Positions 10,781-21,548 of a DNA stretch of 64,000 nt are shown here, piece by piece. The translations under genes and the position numbers were made by a program. The first letter of the stretch is position 1. Every line of letters begins with the position of its first letter. Under the pieces are notes generated by a model, which made no database searches, was not told the origin of the DNA, and saw nothing but the letters and a program-made list of their open reading frames with translations. The stretch spans positions 7,178,694 to 7,242,693 of the forward strand of contig NC_089285.1 in the NCBI RefSeq assembly GCF_963678975.1, given 5' to 3'. The stretch comes from Dysidea avara (taxonomy: Eukaryota; Porifera; Demospongiae; Dictyoceratida; Dysideidae).

Positions 10781-11720
10781 TGAGCACTCTGCTTTACTGT
10801 CTTGGGGAAGAAGCCGACGATGTGCTGACCTCAACGAACATTACCCAAGAAAGTCGGAAGAAATTTGCAGACGTCATACAGAAATTTGACAAATTCTTTA
10901 AAGTCCGGAAGAATGTGATCTTCGAAAGGGCCCGGTTCAACCAACGCTCTCAAGGAGAATCAGAAACTGCAGAACAGTTCATTACTTCCTTGTACAGCCT
11001 AGCAGCAGACTGTGAATTTGGCGTGCTCAAAGAACAGCTGATCCGTGACCGAATTGTCGTTGGCATCCGAGATTCCTCACTCTCAGCAAAGCTGCAGATG
11101 GACTCAGAGCTTACCCTTGAAAAGGCAAAAGGATTGGTTCGGCAACAAGAAGTTGTGAGAGGACAACCTCTCACAACAGGCGATCCTGAGCAAACCAGAT
11201 GGGGAAACTTCCGTCCAAGCTTTCACGTCACGGAAGCCACTCAAGCGACCCGCAAATAGTCGAAGCCTTCACCACCAAACACCCAGGCCGCAGCCAGTCA
11301 ACCGTGGTCAAAAGTGCTCCTACTGTGGAAAAGGGCCTCACCCTAAGCAGTCTTGCCCAGCCAGGGACGTGATCTGTCACAAATGCAAGAAGAAGGGTCA
11401 CTACAGCTCAGTTTGTCGCAGCAAAGCAGTTGCTACACTTTCCGAAGAATCACCAGTGGACAATAGCTTACCCTTGAAAAGGCAAAAGGATTGGTTCGGC
11501 AACAAGAAGCTGTGAGAGGACAACCTCTCACAACAGGCGATCCTGAGCAAACCAGATGGGGAAACTTCCGTCCAAGCTTTCACGTCACGGAAGCCACTCA
11601 AGCGACCCGCAAATAGTCGAAGCCTTCACCACCAAACACCCAGGCCGCAGCCAGTCAACCGTGGTCAAAAGTGCTCCTACTGTGGAAAAGGGCCTCACCC
11701 TAAGCAGTCTTGCCCAGCCA
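10781..11720 (+). pseudogene. gag: Gypsy gag with duplicated zinc-knuckle segment
   Basis: The capsid-like part (10781 to about 11230) includes RKNVIFERARFNQRSQ and AEQFITSLYSLAADCEF, typical of the Retrotrans_gag fold. The apparent start is only the deletion junction. A frameshift near 11230 separates it from the nucleocapsid frame, which has two CCHC knuckles: CSYCGKGPHPKQSC and CHKCKKKGHYSSVC. A 357-bp direct tandem duplication (11108-11464 and 11465-11821) repeats the gag tail and both knuckles. The length is a multiple of three, so frame is kept across the junction. The frameshift is present in both copies and therefore predates the duplication. Confidence 0.9.
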
Positions 11721-11725
11721 GGGAC

Positions 11726-13650
11726 GTGATCTGTCACAAATGCAAGAAGAAGGGTCACTACAGCTCAGTTTGTCGCAGCAAAGCAGTTGCTACACTTTCC
11801 AAAGAATCACCAGTGGACAATGGTTTTCTAGACACTATCCATGAAACAAAGGGCACTTCATGGACTGCTCCTATCAAAATAAATGGCCAGGAGATAGTGT
11901 TTAAGCTTGATACTGGAGCCGAGGCTACTGCAGTGTCGATGAAGACATTCAAAACCCTCAAAAGCATTCAGCTACAGCAGTCAGCTAAAGTTTTGTGTGG
12001 ACCAAACAACCAACCACTGAAAGTATTGGGCCAAGCATCTGTCCAACTCACCTACAATGGGAGATCCTGCAACCAGTCTATCTATGTGATAAAGGACTTG
12101 AAAAACAATTTGCTTGGACTACCAGCAATCACAGCCTTACAACTCCTCATTAAGGTTGATAGCATACAGCCCGGGAATGTTCAGCAGAGCTTTCCTAAAC
12201 TATTTCAAGGTCTGGGTACCCTCAAAGGAGACTACCAGATCCAATTGAAGCCAGATGCTAAGCCTTATGCTCTCTACACTGCACGAAATGTTCCAATACC
12301 ACTCCGTGGCAAAGTCAAACAGGAGTTGGAACGCATGGAGAAGTTAGGGTTATATCCAAAATGGACAAACCAACCCTTTGGTGTGCTGGAATGGTGGTGG
12401 TTCCCAAGAAATCTGGTGATGTCAGAATTTGTGTTGACTTGAAACCACTCAATGAAAGAGTGCTCAGAGAAACACATCCACTACCTGGAGTAGATGAGAC
12501 ACTGGCACAGCTAACAGGAGCTACTGTGATGAGTAAACTAGATGCCAACAGTGGATTCTGGCAGATACCACTGGCTAAGGAGTCCCGTGAGTTGACCACA
12601 TTTATTACGCCATTCGGGCGATACTGTTTTAATAAATTACCATTTGGTATTTCAAGTGCTCCAGAACATTTTCAGAAAAGAATGAGCACCATCCTTGATG
12701 GTCTAGTAGGTGTCCTGTGCTTGATGGACGACATTCTCATCTTTGGGAAAGACCAGAAGGAACATGATGTTAGACTGACAACAGCCTTGGAAAGAATCCA
12801 AGCAGCTGGTGTGACACTCAACAAGGACAAGTGTGAGTTCAATAAAACCTCATTAACTTTCCTAGGTCACACTATTGATGGAAAAGGAATCTCTCCTGAT
12901 CCTCAGAAAACAGCAGCAATCAACAAGATGGCTTCACCCAAGTCTACCTCTGAGCTAAGATGTTTCATGGGGATGGTCAATCAACTGGGAAAATTTTCTC
13001 CCCGAATTGCTGAGCTTTCAAAGCCAATGAGAGAACTACTCAGCAGCAAACGAGCCTGGAACTGGGGGCCAGCTCAAGAAGAATCATTTGTCAAGGTGAA
13101 AGCTGAACTAACCGCACACACAGTTTTGGCGTTGTATGACCCACAGGCAGATACAAAAATTTCTGCTGATGCCTCTTCTCATGGACTTGGTGCTGTACTG
13201 CTACAAAATCAAAAGAAAGAATGGCGACCAGTTGCCTATGCTTCTAGATCTATGTCAGAGACAGAAACTAGATATGCTCAGATTGAGAAAGAAGCTCTTG
13301 CTATCACATGGGCATGTGAGAAATTCTCTACCTACATCCTTGGAAAACATATCAGTATCGAGACTGATCACAAACCTCTAGTTCCACTATTGGGTCACAA
13401 ACCTCTAGTTCCACTATTGGGAAACAAGCATCTTGACAACCTCCCACCAAGAGTGTTGAGATTCCGTTTGAGACTGATGCGATTCAGCTACTCAATTCAA
13501 CATGTTCCAGGGAAACTTCTGTATACTGCTGACACACTCTCCAGAGCTCCACTGAGAGAAGAGTATGATACTCAAACCTTACAGAGACAATCTGAGGTAG
13601 AGTCATTCATTAACACCATTACTTCCCAATTGCCAGCTAGCCAACAGTGA
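11726..13650 (+). pseudogene. pol: Gypsy pol: protease, reverse transcriptase, RNase H
   Basis: The protease active site FKLDTGAEATAVS lies at about 11900. The reverse transcriptase begins near 12230 and is broken by a frameshift near 12365. It then continues through VVPKKSGDVRICVDLKPLN, KLDANSGFWQIPL, FNKLPFGISSAPEHFQK and the catalytic box CLMDDILIFG, where the usual Tyr-x-Asp-Asp is Leu-Met-Asp-Asp. RNase H shows SADASSHGLGAVLL, EKEALAI and TDHKPLVPLL. A 27-bp tandem duplication (13371-13424) repeats HKPLVPLLG. The frame closes at TGA 13648-13650, in phase with the integrase that follows. The stop could be a mutation or a readthrough point. Confidence 0.9.
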
Positions 13651-14848
13651 CTTCAAGTGTACCAGAAGGCTCAAGCAGCAGATCCAGTTTGCTCCAGAGT
13701 TATCACTTACTGCAAGTCAGGATGGCCAAAAAGCTGCAATGATCCTGAAGTAAAGCCCTACTGGACTGTCAAAGGCAACCTTACCCTTCACGATGAGCTA
13801 TTACTATATGGAGGAAGAATAGTGGTTCCAAAGCAGTTACAAAAAGAAACCGTTCAGAAGATACACACTGGTCATCAAGGAATTGTGCGATGTCGTCTTA
13901 GAGCAGTTTCTTCAGTTTGGTGGCCAGGTATTTCAAAGCAACTAGAACACTTTGTACAACAATGTCCTGAATGTGTTAAGTTGACTCCCAACCCCAGGGA
14001 ACTGCTGATGCCTACTCCTTTACCAAAACATCCTTGGGAAAAAGTAGCAACCGATTTGTTTCAGCTGAATAACTCAACCTACCTTTTAGTTGTGGACTAC
14101 TTCTCAAGGTACCCTGAAGTGATAAAGCTCAATTCTACCACATCTAAAGCTGTGATCTCTAGTCTGAAAGCAATCTTTTCTCGCCATGGTGTTCCCCCAG
14201 TGCTAATAAGTGATAATGGGCCACAATTTGATTCCAGTGATATGAAAGAGTTTGCCAACACTTATGCTTTCCAACATATCACAAGCAGCCCTCGCTATCC
14301 ACAGAGCAATGGTCTGGCAGAAAGAACAGTGAAGACAATGAAAGGTTTGCTAAAACATACTGCTGATCCATATATGGCATTGCTTAGTTACCGATCTACA
14401 CCACTGCCATGGTGCAATTACAGTCCTGCAGAGCTGTTGATGGGAAGAAAAGTCAAGACTGACATACCCCAGACAGCCAGCCAATTAACTCCACAATGGC
14501 ACTTCATACCTGACTTTCAACAAAAAGACAGGGACTTTAAAGACAAACAGAAAAGGAACTATGACCGCCAGACCAGCTGACACATTACCTGACAATTTAT
14601 CAGTGTGGGTGAGAACTGGTAACAATCAAACAACAGGAGGGGTTGTGTCCAATGCTGGCACTCCAAGATCTTATGTTGTATCTACCCCTTCTGGACAAGT
14701 GCGTAGAAACAGACAGCACCTTAACCGTAGACTGAACACAGCAAATGACAATGCCAAAGACATTCCTGATGATTCCATTACATCAACATCGCCTCATACT
14801 ACAGAGCCTCCAAGAAACAGAATCATGACTAGAACTCAGGAGGTCTAA
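13651..14848 (+). pseudogene. pol: Gypsy integrase and C-terminal tail
   Basis: This continues the pol frame after the TGA. The HHCC zinc-binding domain is visible (HTGHQGI ... CPECVKL, about 13860-13980). The catalytic core has DDE positions in VATDLFQLN (about 14045), ISDNGPQFDS (about 14205) and NGLAERTVKTMKG (about 14310). A TGA at 14578-14580 ends the frame; the C-terminal part (SVWVRTGNN, then GQVRRNRQHLN) continues in another frame to 14848. The DNA-binding tail is thus frameshifted. Integrase inserts the cDNA; the nearby intact 5-bp duplication shows it once worked. Confidence 0.9.
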
Positions 14849-14905
14849 TGTCAGTACCTGTTTGAGTTCTAGTCATGATTCTGTTTCTTGGAGGCTCTGT
14901 AGTAT
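14796..14905. repeat. Perfect 43-bp inverted repeat at the 3' end of pol
   Basis: 14796-14838 (ATACTACAGAGCCTCCAAG...) is exactly the reverse complement of 14863-14905, with a 24-base spacer. The left arm is coding (tail of pol) and the right arm lies after the stop. The perfect match implies a recent inverted copy, for example template switching during reverse transcription. Confidence 0.95.
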
Positions 14906-14946
14906 TGACATTAGACCTCCTAACAGATTGACGTATGACTAAGCTC

Positions 14947-14956
14947 AGGAGGGAGA
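14947..14956 (+). promoter_or_regulatory. Polypurine tract
   Basis: AGGAGGGAGA lies directly before the 3' LTR start TGTGGC, the standard position of the plus-strand primer for reverse transcription. Confidence 0.8.
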
Positions 14957-15556
14957 TGTGGCATAATGCACACACTGATTAGATAGAAACCTGCAACACA
15001 CACTGTTTACTGTGTATGCATAATTGGGTTGTAATTTACATTATTTATTAATGCTTTACAGCACAAGTGCTGAAGGTCTGTAGGACACCTGGTCCTACAG
15101 CCTGCTCAAAGACTTTAGCTACTTAGACTTTAACTACTTAAGGTGTGTTTGAAAAGTTGGAGAAAGGAGAAAAAATCCATGACTGGACCTAGGTGGCCTC
15201 GAACCTGCAGCCATCCGATTTACGCTCGAACGCTTACAGGAGTCTACCAGGTGGTCAGGATGTTTTCTCCTTGTTATTTTCATGTAATTATATCCATAGG
15301 AATTCTAGAGAGTAACTCATTATCTCTAAGTACCCGAAGTAGAACCAAACACATGTATTAACACACTATTTTATGGTTATCTTGTAATAGGTAAACACAG
15401 TTGTTTTTGTAATATACACACTAGCACTTTTGTAAACATGTATACTCGTATGTATTCTTGTTGTAGTATAAATAGAGTTACGTTGTACCCTGCATTCATT
15501 GCCGTTGTTATATTGCTATAAAGACTTTTAACTATAATATATTCCGTGACACTACA
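14957..15556 (+). repeat. 3' LTR, interrupted by a SINE
   Basis: Without the insertion the LTR is about 290 bases. It includes a TATA-like GTATAAATAGAG (about 15466) and ends ATTCCGTGACACTACA. The LTR start and the 3' side of the SINE match the truncated 5' LTR closely. The ATTGT duplication follows at 15557-15561. Confidence 0.92.
15041..15349 (-). mobile_element. tRNA-derived SINE inserted in the 3' LTR
   Basis: About 308 bases present in the 3' LTR are absent from the 5' LTR. On the - strand there is a Pol III B-box-like GGTTCGAGGCC (15195-15205), preceded at tRNA spacing by GGTAGACTCC, a possible A box. The 3' part reads GGACCAGGTGTCCTACAGAC ... GCTGTAAAGCATTAATAAA. The same tail occurs separately at 42181-42236, showing an interspersed family. 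The flanking duplication is very short (ACA) or eroded. Confidence 0.75.
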
Positions 15557-15779
15557 ATTGTCGCAAACCAGCTGACAGAACGTCAGAGTAATGGTTTACG
15601 TTTCCGAGCACGTGAGCGCAATCACGGGTGCTTTATGGAAACCGCCTGGTAGTTTTCCGTTAGCGTCCGTTCAGCCCCCCCCAACACGGTTTTCCGTGGA
15701 TACCGTATCTTCGACCGCGTTTTCCTGTGAAAAATATTGTCAAAGCTTGATTGTTCAGCAAATCTTTCCATCCTAATGC

Positions 15780-16613
15780 TTGTCCAAACTTGCTAAATAG
15801 AGTTAGGTGGCTTCCATTTTCTTCATACATTCTACCGGCTTCATCAGCTGCTGTCTGATGAGGTAGTCCAGAAGGATTTCTTCTATAGGTGTTCCTGTGT
15901 ATACAACATTAAGTACCATTCCTTTGCATGGTCAACCCTAATCTTATCCCACATGCCATACTGGAATATGGTCTGAATAATAATAAATGCAATGTGTAGA
16001 CATGTATATGAGCTTAATCCGTTTTTTGTGTGTTTTTGTTTGCAGCTGAACTCTTTACATGGTGGTTTCTTTGTAGCTGAACTCTCTACAGGGTGATCTT
16101 TTCATAGCTGAACTCTCTACAGGGTGATTTGTTTGCAGCTGAATTCTCTACATGATACATGGTGGTTTCTTTGTAGCTGAACTCTCTACAGGGTGATCTT
16201 TTCATAGCTGAACTCTCTACAGGGTGATTTGTTTGCAGCTGAATTCTCTACATGATTTCTTTGTAGCTGAACTCTCTATGAGGTACTTTTTTCTAGCTGA
16301 TCTCTCTACAAGGTGACTTCTTCTCCTCTTCCTCGAAATAAATGGAGGTGCTATAAAATGTTGATTTGAAAAGAAAAAACTTATATATTAGTTGCCTGAC
16401 CAACCAAGACAAGTGTATGTATCAAAAACTTACTAATTTGTCATTAGCAGCTTGATCTTCAGCTGGATAAAGCGAATCCTCCTGAAATTGTACCGTCACG
16501 GGTTGCTCACTGGCCCCAGTCACAAGTAACAGGCCAGGATAAACATTTTCTTCGTCCTCTGATTCACTATGACCGTGGCGGAAAAGGAGTGAAAGAATAC
16601 TGTCACTGGCCAT
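15780..16613 (-). pseudogene. Integrase-like gene remnant (two pieces)
   Basis: The upstream exon (16433-16613) starts MASDSILSLLFRHGHSESED, is acidic, and ends at a clean GTAAGT donor. The second piece starts after an acceptor at about 15973 and encodes YGMWDKIRVDHAKEWYLMLY, then degenerates (YRRNPSG-like). The second piece resembles, from memory, an integrase-core family common in sponges and cnidarians. The link between the two pieces is inference. A minisatellite (16041-16330) now lies between them. I cannot place the catalytic triad because the core is truncated. Confidence 0.45.
16041..16330. repeat. About 30-bp minisatellite with AGCTGAACTCTCTACA core
   Basis: About nine units of TTTGTAGCTGAACTCTCTAC with variable spacers (AGGGTGATCTTTTC, ATGGTGGTTTC, AGGGTGATTTG), with a higher-order repeat of roughly 95 bases (16045-16140 and 16160-16255). 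This repeat type is one I associate with demosponge genomes. Confidence 0.9.
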
Positions 16614-16639
16614 TACAAAATAAAGATGGATGAACGTGT

Positions 16640-17830
16640 GCCTTTGTTTCTATAAAAAGCTCACAGCTTACACTAGGCTTTATAAGGAAATTGCTATTTT
16701 AGGCTATTCTATAGGGTTTTCCCGTGCTACTGACATGTATACTATCGCTAAGCTTGCGTTCAGTGCTATAAAAAAAAAACTACGACATTTATGTCAACAA
16801 ATACATTGCGTGCATATGCGGTGGGAATTTAAGGGTTAAAAGAGGTTATCTCTTTAAGATCAGTGATGTAAAGAATTTCTGTTTCTTCAGTACAATGGAT
16901 AAAATGACAAATATGCCTGGAAGGGATAAAACACCTGAAAAGCCTATAATCATTACATAATTATTAATGTGAGGGTTGAATTAACAGACTGTGATGTTGC
17001 TAAACAGAGGAAACTGATGACAAAGCAAGTATCAGATAGTTATTGGAATGGATCTTGGAATGGATCTCCCAGTGCTATTAATATTCAAATGCTGCATTTG
17101 TCAAGTGGTCCCCATAAGACCACCAGTATTAATATCCAAATGCTACAGCTCTATAGTAGGCTGGGAGCATTGCATTGAGCAGTTGGCAGCTAGTCTGGGA
17201 AAACCTCTGTAGAGATGGGGAATTCAGTATAATAAAGTTAAATGCGTGGATGGTTTCATATCTGTAGTCAGAAACTACATAGTGGAAAGTGAAACTGGAA
17301 CTCGTATATTTGTATTATGTTTATATAGTTATATTTGTAAAGTGAACAGTAGTGATATGTACACAAGTTATAGATTAATCATAATGACATTGTCCATCCA
17401 CTTTTATTATAGTTGTATCTTTATTGTTGTGTTTATGCATTGTTTAAATTCCATAAATCTTTTCAACTCAATTCAATTGAAATGGCCTATAGGCACTGCA
17501 GATCTGAGGCACTGTATATTTAGCACAATGGTGACTGGACATGGTGGTGGAAGTTTGGGAGGGAGAGGTCAGGGCTTTGTCACAGGACTAACCAGCAGCT
17601 ACGGCTCAATATAGAGGAAACTACAATTTAAAAAAAATATTACATGATATTGTTTTATAATGACACAATCTAAGAATATTACACCCACATTATGTACATG
17701 ATTCATTGTGGATGATTTGTATAATTAAAAATAAAATTAGCATACTTGATTGTTAAATAGAACAGATGCAGGTGCATTACTGTACCCGTCGGAGTCATGA
17801 ACCGGCTGCCATCCTATGGTCATTCGCGAC
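16640..17830. other. No gene recognised
   Basis: AT-rich with short ORFs only. A partial internal repeat (AGT.TTAATAT.CAAATGCT) occurs at about 17072 and 17128. No splice-bounded or homologous coding segment could be supported. Confidence 0.45.
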
Positions 17831-17835
17831 CAAGG

Positions 17836-18150
17836 TACATGGTGATCTTTTGTTGAAAGCAAATCAGCAAATCCACAAAATGTTCAGCACATCCTCCATA
17901 TATGGAAAGGATAAAATTCTTAAATTCATATACATACACAAGTTGAAACAAGCTAAATACTAGCCTTTATACAACATAGCTAGCTAGACATCAACTCTCA
18001 AGGTCACACTATTCAGTGTCCTTTACAAGAGTTGATATCCAGGACTATGTTAGTGACATATGTGACAGTGTTAGTCTATTGACTGTGGGCTAGTTGTCAC
18101 CCTCAAAATCACTCTGTGTGTGAATGACTCTGGTTCACCATCAGAGTCAA
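17836..18150 (+). repeat. Interspersed repeat family, copy A
   Basis: Shares TACATGGTGATCTTTTGTTG, AGACATCAACTCTCAAGGTC, TTGATATCCAGGACTA and TGACAGTGTTAGTCTATTGA with copy B (21187-21548) and, in reverse orientation, copy C (62043-62219). Copy A lacks about 40 bases present in B. Multi-copy dispersed organisation indicates a non-autonomous transposon. Its ends were not resolved. Confidence 0.85.
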
Positions 18151-18263
18151 AGACTTCCCAAGTTTTTTTTTGGGAATATATACTTTGGTATTGGTGTACT
18201 CCAAGAAGCAAATGGTGAAGTTGTGTGCAATTGTCTTATAGTATCATCACCTAGCCATTCTAT

Positions 18264-18632
18264 ATGGTAGTCTGTACAAACACTACCATGACTGATTTTA
18301 ACAAGAAATTTGAGGGGATTTCTACACCTGAAAAATTCAGAAGAAGATTTAATGAACTTGTATTTGAAGAGCCAACCATACATGAACCACCACCTAGTCG
18401 ATCATCTAGTGAGGAACAGCTTAGATCACTCCAACTACCTGCAAAGCAGCAGAAACTGTCTTCGAAAAAAGGAAAACCAGCAATGGAGCATGTCGTATTA
18501 ATGCCAGCAACAAGAAGAAAAGAACCAATATCTGATGATGATGCAGAAGATTTTGATGAAGATGAAATGGATAGTAAAATAGATGATCATTATATAGGTA
18601 ACAAAAAGAGTTCCTTATACAGTAAAGCCTAG
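18264..18632 (+). CDS. Unknown protein or exon, acidic C-terminus
   Basis: An open frame of 122 codons, most plausibly starting at the ATG of TMTDFNKKFEGIS. It contains a helical segment STPEKFRRRFNELVFEE, a proline/serine stretch (EPPPSRSSSEEQ), a basic patch (KQQKLSSKKGKP) and an acidic patch (DDDAEDFDEDEMDS). A GT donor (TATAG|GTAACA) falls just after the acidic region, so the real exon may end near 18597. The composition suggests a nuclear or disordered protein. No family was recognised. A P-like transposase remnant follows 0.9 kb downstream, but no link is shown. Confidence 0.35.
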   Translation: MVVCTNTTMTDFNKKFEGISTPEKFRRRFNELVFEEPTIHEPPPSRSSSEEQLRSLQLPAKQQKLSSKKGKPAMEHVVLMPATRRKEPISDDDAEDFDEDEMDSKIDDHYIGNKKSSLYSKA

Positions 18633-19497
18633 TCTTACTCTGGTGCCTTTTGGGTGGCCAGGCAAATTTGACTTCATTAAACAGTCTACTGTACTTGGAA
18701 CTGACAGTCTTTACTGTATTAGGATTCGACAGCATTCAGTGCAAAAACACTTTATACTCCTTGTGTACTCAGAATTACAATGTTCTCCTTGCAAAACGTT
18801 CACTTCCCCATTTATGGTATTCTGGAGTGCACTGTGGTGTTTAAAGAGTAATTAATAATAACAATTACAACTACAGGGGATCATATACACAATCGTTGTC
18901 AAACACTATAGCAACTGTTGTTATGACAACTCATTCAAGTTTGTTGGCACATCATTGTCCTGTAAAATTGAGTGTCACATAGCTACAGAACCTTCAATCT
19001 AACCCCTTACATCTACATAGGACTGGGTGTGGCTCACATCTTGCCAGTCCTAGATCAGCTTCTCGCACGTTAGATCAGCTTCTCGCACGTTAGATCAGCC
19101 ACCACGCTCACTTTTAAACCATTGAAATTTATATTGCTACTATAGTTGTAGCCTTACCATACCTTATAAAGTGATGGATAATGCATGGAAAACGTCCTTT
19201 TAGCATTTAGTTGGTGTTTACCTATGGATAATTGCAGTATAGCGAACACGCCCATTTGTGATCGATTGATCTTGTCATTCAGTACTGTTGCTATGCATTT
19301 TCCAAATGCTTACAAACTGATTTAATAGATAAAACTTGAGAAGGATGTGCACAAATGCAAGAAAACTGTAATTTAAAAGCTAACAGCGAAGCTTCGAAAG
19401 TTCGAACATTATATTAGCAAACGTTTGATGGTAAATTTCAATATTCGTCTCAGCCGTAACTGTAATAAACACTAGTACAGTGCAGGCTAGCATTTCC

Positions 19498-20055
19498 ATG
19501 GAACGAAAGTCAGAGTTCCTCAAGGAATTACAAGTCTTACCACACTTACTCAAAACCATAAGAAACAGTTGGTCCAACAGCAAGAGGAATCTTTGGGTAA
19601 GTAATATATTTATTTATCACTGAGCACTCATGCTGTTATTTTTTAGTGTAACGGGAAAAGTATTTCATGGAGTCATCTTGTGAACTTGTATCTGCAAGAC
19701 ACTGCATCACTAACTGGCCCTAGATTAGTGCCAAAGTTGAAATATGAACATGTGTAGCTAACATCATTTTCTAAAATGAGAGTAGATCTTGCAGCACAGG
19801 TACACATTTAAGTAAGAGTATTACGTGTACTTACACTATGACACAACACATTTATTCTATTATTTGAATGTATTTTATTTTGAAGGTCCACAGTGAACAA
19901 GTGGCAAATGGTATTGAGCGTGTTGGCGGAGACGAAGTTAAAGAGACTGTTAAGTTTGTCCGGATGATGGACAAATTTTTTGACTGTTTGAATGTTACAA
20001 ACCTTACCTTTGTTTATTGCACTGGATTTCTGTTGTATGTATTGTCATTTATTTC
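19498..20055 (+). pseudogene. P-element-like transposase exons
   Basis: Exon 1 (19498 to about 19596) encodes MERKSEFLKELQVLPHLLKT and ends GG|GTAAGTAA. After an intron, about 19647-19800 encodes GKSISWSHLVNLYLQD, GPRLVPKLKYEHV, a TAG stop, then SFSKMRVDLAAQ. The next exon (about 19886-20010) encodes SEQVANGIERVGGDEVKE and KFVRMMDKFFDCLNV. The series KL..H....KMRVDLAAQ....VA.AL and FDCLN matches the central part of P-superfamily (THAP9-type) transposases. The in-frame stop and missing ends mark a dead copy. Confidence 0.65.
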
Positions 20056-20099
20056 TATATCGTCATTGTGTAGCTACACATCACTGTGCCATTGACACT

Positions 20100-21186
20100 G
20101 AAGAACTGCATTTAACTACCGGTAACCTCTAGTGGATACTGTGCTGTATATTGGCTATGCAGCTGAATAATATCCATCTTTGGTGTTGCCAATAAGGTAA
20201 TGCTACAATACTACAATGATGTATAGCTCTCTCCTGTATGTTTTGCATGCATATATATATATACACATCACTGTACCATTGCCACACCAATGATGTACTG
20301 CACTTAGCTGCTGGTGGCCTCTAGTTATGATGCTGATGCCACTATTGTGTTATATTTGTAATTATTGTCCCATATTGTAAATTAATTTTGAAACATTCCA
20401 CAAGTAGGACGTACTATCAGCGGACGCCCTACATTTTGTTACACATGCACATCACTAGAAGATTGTTTTGAATTGGAGGATGCTTTCCAAGGTGGTATCT
20501 AGGCGTGTGTTCTATTAGAGTTTTTGCAAAAAAAACAAAAAAAAAACATGTGGCGATCCCTATTATGAACCAACTGTCATAGTTCGTGATATTGGATTAA
20601 TGCTCATTACAAGCGCATATGCCAAGCGCTATGTTAAACTGGTGCTGTTTGATCACGAATGCAAGCTGTTTTTCGATATCACGGAACAAACTGGTGGAAT
20701 CAACTTCAACATATCTTTTCTCAGCGAGACTTCATACCTTTTTTCGATAACATGAAGGCTTTATTGCCCAAATGTCTGCTATGATGATGTACGACATATA
20801 TTTGTGATGAGACTTGCATTTTCGAAGACAACGACTGTTGGTCACTGCTTCAGAGTAACAAGAAGAACCACACAATTATACTGACCTGATTGTATTTTTC
20901 AGAAGATAAATTTCCAAATTTCATTGTAGAAATTGAAAGTAATGAATTTATGAAGGTTAGAATAGCAGGTACAGCAGCTTATGGCATGCAGAACTTATTT
21001 GGTACCTCAACAGGTCCAGGAGAAAAGCCTATCTATCTATCTAACCATTAAGCTTTAAGGAAAGGAGAGGTAAACAACATGTTACTACTGTAGGTAAGGC
21101 TAATGATACTAGCTATTACTGCATTTGGTCTGAACTGTTAATTTACATAGTCAACAGAAGAGAGTTCGCGTTTTATTTATATTATG
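20100..21186. other. No gene recognised; local duplication
   Basis: Two diverged copies of ACACATCACTGT.CCATTG...CTGCA.TTA.CT.C.GGT..CCTCTAGT lie at about 20077 and 20264. A TTCTATTAGAG motif sits at about 20509. Nothing coding is supported. Confidence 0.5.
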
Positions 21187-21548
21187 TACATGGTGATCTT
21201 TTGTTGAAAGCAAATCAGCAAATCCACAAAATGTTCAGCATGTCACACCTCTATGGATTAATAAGATCAAATAAAATTATTGTGTCCATATATGGAAAGG
21301 ATAAATTTTTAACATTCATATACATACACAAGCTGAAACAAGCTAAATACTAGCCTTTATACAACATAGCTAGCCAGACATCAACTCTCAAGGTCACACA
21401 ATTCAGTGTCCTTTACAAGAGTTGATATCCAGGACTACGTTAGTGACACATGTGACAGTGTTAGTCTATTGACTGTGGTGGACTAGTTGTCACCCTCAAA
21501 ATCACTCTATGTGTGAATGGCTCTGATGGTGAACATTAGGAACCATAG
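21187..21548 (+). repeat. Interspersed repeat family, copy B
   Basis: The longest copy of the family, running from TACATGGTGATCTTTTGTTG to GGTGAACATTAGGAACCATAG. It is about 90% identical by eye to copy A over the shared part, and its 3' end matches copy C at 62043-62219. Confidence 0.85.

Larger units (their letters stand above)
10648..15556 (+). mobile_element. Ty3/Gypsy LTR retrotransposon
   Basis: LTRs starting TGTGGCATAATGCAC and ending ..GACACTACA flank gag and pol, with an ATTGT duplication on both sides. Domain order is gag, CCHC knuckles, protease, reverse transcriptase, RNase H, integrase, the order of Metaviridae. Decay includes a deletion from the 5' LTR into gag (primer binding site lost), a 357-bp duplication in gag, at least two frameshifts, an in-frame TGA between RNase H and integrase, and a SINE in the 3' LTR. 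It cannot be autonomous. It lies nested inside the CACTA-like element. Confidence 0.95.
4250..15780. mobile_element. CACTA-like two-gene transposon, split by a Gypsy insertion
   Basis: Two convergent genes, a + strand coiled-coil protein (4520-5300) and a - strand TNP2-type transposase (10645-5352), share one short intergenic gap of about 50 bases, as expected for a two-gene DNA transposon. The block is interrupted by the LTR element at 10648-15556. I could not identify the terminal CACT inverted repeats, so the outer limits are rough. The GC-rich stretch 15590-15735 lies just upstream of the transposase start codon once the LTR element is discounted. It may be the original 5' leader. Confidence 0.55.

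Noticed and set aside
17246-17614. 122-codon + strand ORF with hydrophobic stretch and Gly-rich end
   Set aside because: Codon composition follows local AT bias, no homology is recalled and no supporting signals are present.
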